A DNA stretch of 53,211 bases, taken from positions 1 through 53,211 of the forward strand of contig CANQXZ010000004.1 in the NCBI GenBank assembly GCA_947627955.1, read 5' to 3'. Made by a program: the position numbers and the translations under genes. Positions 51,048 to 53,211 of the stretch are shown here, in pieces; position 1 is the stretch's first letter, and every line of letters begins with the position of its first letter. Source of the DNA: an uncultured Clostridia bacterium. GTDB lineage: Bacteria; Bacillota; Clostridia; Christensenellales; Borkfalkiaceae. The notes under the pieces were generated by a model, which saw only the letters and a list, made by a program, of their open reading frames with translations, did no database searches and was not told the origin of the DNA.

Positions 51048-51077
51048 ATTATACACCGCTATGCGGCAGATTGTAAA
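51048..51077 (-). promoter_or_regulatory. Promoter of the InlB/LRR lipoprotein gene
   Basis: Minus-strand TTTACA (51077-51072), 18-base spacer, TATAAT (51053-51048). Confidence 0.65.
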
Positions 51078-51117
51078 ATACCTATTTTGCAATGCGCTAT
51101 AACCTGCACGCATACTG

Positions 51118-51146
51118 TTGACAAGAACGCCCCGCCATGGTATATT
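51118..51146 (+). promoter_or_regulatory. Promoter of the LysR gene
   Basis: TTGACA (51118-51123), 17-base spacer, TATATT (51141-51146). The two divergent -35 boxes are about 40 bases apart, leaving room for a shared LysR site. Confidence 0.75.
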
Positions 51147-51219
51147 TAGAATACGATCCGATCGGCGCAAGTAAAACCGCGGGGCAAGCAACCGCCCGCA
51201 ATTTCGTAAAGGAGAACAA

Positions 51220-52062
51220 ATGGAAATCAGTCAACTCGAACAGTTTGCAACGATAGTAAAATGCGGAACGCTTTCAAAGGCGGCGGAAGAGCTGTTCATA
51301 TCCCAGCCCGCGCTCACCCGTTCCATGCAGAAGTTGGAGCAGGAGCTGGGCGTAGAGCTGTTTTCGCACGGTAAAAACAAGGTCGAACTGAACGAAAACG
51401 GCAAGTTCGCCTATTCGCTCGCCCAAAACGTGCTGCGCGACATGCAAAATCTTAAAGAACAGGTGCGCCAATTCGACAGGAGCCGCCGCACGATCTCGGT
51501 CGGTTCGTGCGCGCCCGCGCCGCTTTGGGAGATTATGCCGACCCTGACCTCGCTCTACCCCGAAAAGCGGCTCGTATCCGAAATAAAGAGCGAAACGGAG
51601 CTTATAGAAGGTCTTGTATCGGGCGCATACCAGATGATAATCACCAATGGACGTTATGAAAATGCCGACACGTGTTCGGTTTTTGCGGGGAGCGAAGCGC
51701 TGCTTGTAAACATTCCGAGGCTCCACCCGCTCGCAAACATTAAGGGCGGAGTGCATTTTGCGGACATTGAAAAGTACTCCGTACTCCTCTACACCAGAAC
51801 GGGCGTTTGGGAGGACATCGTCCGCCGCGAGATGCCCGCCGCGCACATAATCATGCAGGACGACAGGGACAGTTTCGAGGCGTTGAAGCGCGAGAGCGCG
51901 CTCCTCTCCTTTTCCACCGAGCTTTCGATAAGGCAGTTCGGCAATGTGGACGAAGCCATTGTTCTGCCCGTTTTGGACGACTCCGCGAAGATAGATTTTT
52001 ACTGCCACGTCTTAAAAAAGAACAAGCAAATTTTAAGCGAATTTTTAGAGCGTTATAACTGA
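51220..52062 (+). CDS. LysR-family transcriptional regulator
   Basis: 280 residues. The N-terminal winged helix-turn-helix (FATIVKCGTLSKAAEELFIS, then QPALTRSMQKLEQELGVELF) is typical, followed by the two-lobe effector-binding domain. It is slightly short against the usual 290-300. AAAGGAGAA precedes the ATG. It is divergent from the InlB/LRR lipoprotein gene, its likeliest target in the window, since LysR proteins often regulate the gene facing away from them. The effector is unknown. Confidence 0.92.
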   Translation: MEISQLEQFATIVKCGTLSKAAEELFISQPALTRSMQKLEQELGVELFSHGKNKVELNENGKFAYSLAQNVLRDMQNLKEQVRQFDRSRRTISVGSCAPAPLWEIMPTLTSLYPEKRLVSEIKSETELIEGLVSGAYQMIITNGRYENADTCSVFAGSEALLVNIPRLHPLANIKGGVHFADIEKYSVLLYTRTGVWEDIVRREMPAAHIIMQDDRDSFEALKRESALLSFSTELSIRQFGNVDEAIVLPVLDDSAKIDFYCHVLKKNKQILSEFLERYN

Positions 52063-52106
52063 AAGCAATAATAGACTGATAAAAACTTGACAAATAACAT
52101 GGGAGC

Positions 52107-52130
52107 GCGCGGACGAAATTTCGTCCGCGC
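52107..52130. terminator. Perfect palindrome, copy 1, beside the toxin gene
   Basis: A 24-base palindrome with arm GCGCGGACGAAA and its exact complement, followed by CGCAAATTTT. Located between the converging LysR and Doc genes, it can end transcription from both sides. The same 24 bases recur at 52857-52880. Confidence 0.7.
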
Positions 52131-52157
52131 CGCAAATTTTAACGCCTGACAGCCTGT

Positions 52158-52538
52158 TTATAAGACCTCATGCTCCCTTATCCAAGCAAGCAACTCTTCG
52201 TATTTCATCTCTCCCTTTGCGAGTTCGAGCCCGATTTTCACGAGTTCGTCGTCTGTGGCTTCCATCATAATCCCGTTGACTTCAAGGAAAGTCAGCAGAA
52301 CGTAAATGCCTATTCTCTTATTTCCGTCTAAAAACGCGTGGTTAGAAACGAGCCCGACGCACAGCCTCGCGGCTTTTTCTTCCTTCGTGGGGAAAAGCTC
52401 TTTGCCGTCAAATGTCGCATAGCATGCTTCGAGCGCCGACTCCAAAAGCCCCATATCGCGGATCCCGTCCGCGCCGCCCGTCTGTTCTATGAGCAGACGG
52501 TGTAATAACATCACCTTTTCCTTGCTGAATCTGATCAT
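52158..52538 (-). CDS. doc: Doc-type toxin (Fic superfamily) of a toxin-antitoxin pair
   Basis: 126 residues with the Fic/Doc fold. The core motif HAFLDGNKRIG is at 67-77, with catalytic H67, D71, N73, K74 and R75. The Lys in place of the second Gly of AMP-transferring Fic proteins places it with Doc, which phosphorylates and blocks EF-Tu. GGADGIRDMGLLESAL near the N-terminus is also a Doc hallmark. It overlaps the antitoxin stop as ATGA. Nothing suggests inactivation. Confidence 0.92.
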   Translation of the reverse strand: MIRFSKEKVMLLHRLLIEQTGGADGIRDMGLLESALEACYATFDGKELFPTKEEKAARLCVGLVSNHAFLDGNKRIGIYVLLTFLEVNGIMMEATDDELVKIGLELAKGEMKYEELLAWIREHEVL

Positions 52539-52777
52539 TTTGCAAGTTCCTCAAACGCCTTGCGATGTTTATCGAGAATACGACCGGCAACAACGTCTAT
52601 CTTTTCGTCGTCCGTCAAATCAAGAGCGGGATTGTCCGCAATATTTACGAGCATGTAGCGCGGCTTGTTGTTTTTGAAAATTACAACGCTGCCCTCCCTG
52701 TCTGCAATTCTTGCGGCGCGCGAAAAGTTCTGATTCGCTTCGGTTATGGAAAGCACCTGATTCGTATTTATCAACAT
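52535..52777 (-). CDS. phd: Phd/YefM-type antitoxin
   Basis: 80 residues. The N-terminal half is the Phd/YefM DNA-binding fold (LSITEANQNFSRAARIADREG, then VVIFKNNKPRYMLVN). The C-terminal tail would bind and mask the Doc active site. AGGTGA lies 5 bases before the ATG. It comes before the toxin and overlaps it by 4 bases, the normal order for this system. The promoter is just upstream and is probably autorepressed. Confidence 0.92.
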   Translation of the reverse strand: MLINTNQVLSITEANQNFSRAARIADREGSVVIFKNNKPRYMLVNIADNPALDLTDDEKIDVVAGRILDKHRKAFEELAK

Positions 52778-52794
52778 AATATCACCTCAAATTC

Positions 52795-52823
52795 ATTATA
52801 CACAAATTATAGCTAAAAATCAA
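52795..52823 (-). promoter_or_regulatory. Promoter of the phd-doc pair
   Basis: Minus-strand TTGATT (52823-52818), 17-base spacer, TATAAT (52800-52795). Confidence 0.7.
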
Positions 52824-52853
52824 CCTATTTTTGTAATTTAACGGACATAAGAT

Positions 52854-52883
52854 GCGGCGCGGACGAAATTTCGTCCGCGCCGC
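52854..52883. repeat. Perfect palindrome, copy 2, upstream of phd-doc
   Basis: 30 bases in all. The inner 24 are identical to 52107-52130, and three more pairs (GCG/CGC) extend it. It is followed by CTCTTTAAAAAA. Together the two copies bracket the toxin-antitoxin pair. Confidence 0.7.
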
Positions 52884-53026
52884 TCTTTAAAAAACCTAAA
52901 GGGGGATTATGTGATCGTTTTAATTTTTGCCGCCCAAAAATTATCTCCGCGCCTGCGCGCAAGTGCATAAATCAGCTTGAATATCCCGCATTTACGGAGT
53001 TGAGGGTGCGGAGATGCGAGGAGAAC

Positions 53027-53103
53027 AAGGCGCGCGAGCGCTGTCGCGGGGAGTGTACACAGAAGTACACGACCAAGACGGCGCGGAGCGCAACGCTGTT
53101 ATG
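53027..53103. repeat. Intergenic repeat unit, copy 1
   Basis: A 77-base unit repeated without change at 53135-53211, giving a 108-base period. It contains a small dyad GTGTAC-ACAGAA-GTACAC. Bases 52884-53026 before it hold no gene that I can support. Confidence 0.8.
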
Positions 53104-53134
53104 CGAAGCATATGCGCACCCTGCGGGAGCAATA

Positions 53135-53211
53135 AAGGCGCGCGAGCGCTGTCGCGGGGAGTGTACACAGAAGTACACGACCAAGACGGCGCGGAGCGCA
53201 ACGCTGTTATG
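53135..53211. repeat. Intergenic repeat unit, copy 2 (reaches window end)
   Basis: Identical to 53027-53103. The spacer between copies includes TATGCGCACCC. The array may continue beyond the window, so copy number is unknown. Confidence 0.8.

Overview
The window looks like a chromosome segment of an uncultured gut Clostridia (Bacillota) species. It has a GC-rich coding style, strong AGGAGG-type ribosome-binding sites, many SpII lipoproteins with a Cys lipobox, collagen-like and BspA-type leucine-rich surface proteins, and -35/-10 promoters with 17-bp spacing. No rRNA, tRNA, CRISPR array or phage structural gene is visible. The host assignment is an inference from style.

Left part (1-25.5 kb): a mannose-glycan utilisation locus. 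A minus-strand operon (7458 to 740) encodes two ABC sugar permeases, a YesL/DUF624 membrane protein, mannose-6-phosphate isomerase, a hexokinase and an MsmX/UgpC-type ATPase with a long extra C-terminus. A second minus-strand unit carries a cytosolic GxGYxYP protein and a LacI regulator. Divergent to it is a GH38 alpha-mannosidase homologue plus a HAD phosphatase. Further right are the solute-binding protein, a GxGYxYP lipoprotein, a metallophosphoesterase lipoprotein and a 1,876-residue Ig-like/carbohydrate-binding-like lipoprotein. Four well-formed promoters each carry an AAAAnCGnTTTT operator just downstream of the -10, which ties the locus together as one LacI regulon. The inferred flow is glycan capture, ABC import, GH38 attack, phosphorylation and isomerisation to fructose-6-phosphate. 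The GH38 protein has Thr where the family's nucleophile Asp should be.

Middle part (25.5-45 kb): accessory and surface region. It holds a DUF4143 ATPase, an XRE regulator with two operators over a strong promoter, and a secreted repeat protein. A two-gene lipoprotein cassette (collagen-like, then Gly-Glu-Gly-Gly repeat protein) is present twice in opposite orientation. Between the copies lies a large HNH-TPR-GreAB-C-PIN-like protein, a probable conflict/defence gene. The second cassette copy sits behind a 189-bp segment bounded by 30-bp inverted repeats (29/30 identical). That segment carries a promoter and lies beside a tyrosine recombinase gene: a probable invertible promoter (phase switch). 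A BspA-like LRR lipoprotein follows.

Right part (45-53.2 kb): a MarR-led redox operon (a collapsed flavin reductase, CMD-cupin fusion, ABM monooxygenase, flavodoxin lipoprotein, ECF S-component, [4Fe-4S] aldo/keto reductase), an InlB/LRR lipoprotein divergent to a LysR regulator, a Phd-Doc toxin-antitoxin pair between two copies of one palindrome, and a tandem intergenic repeat running off the window end.
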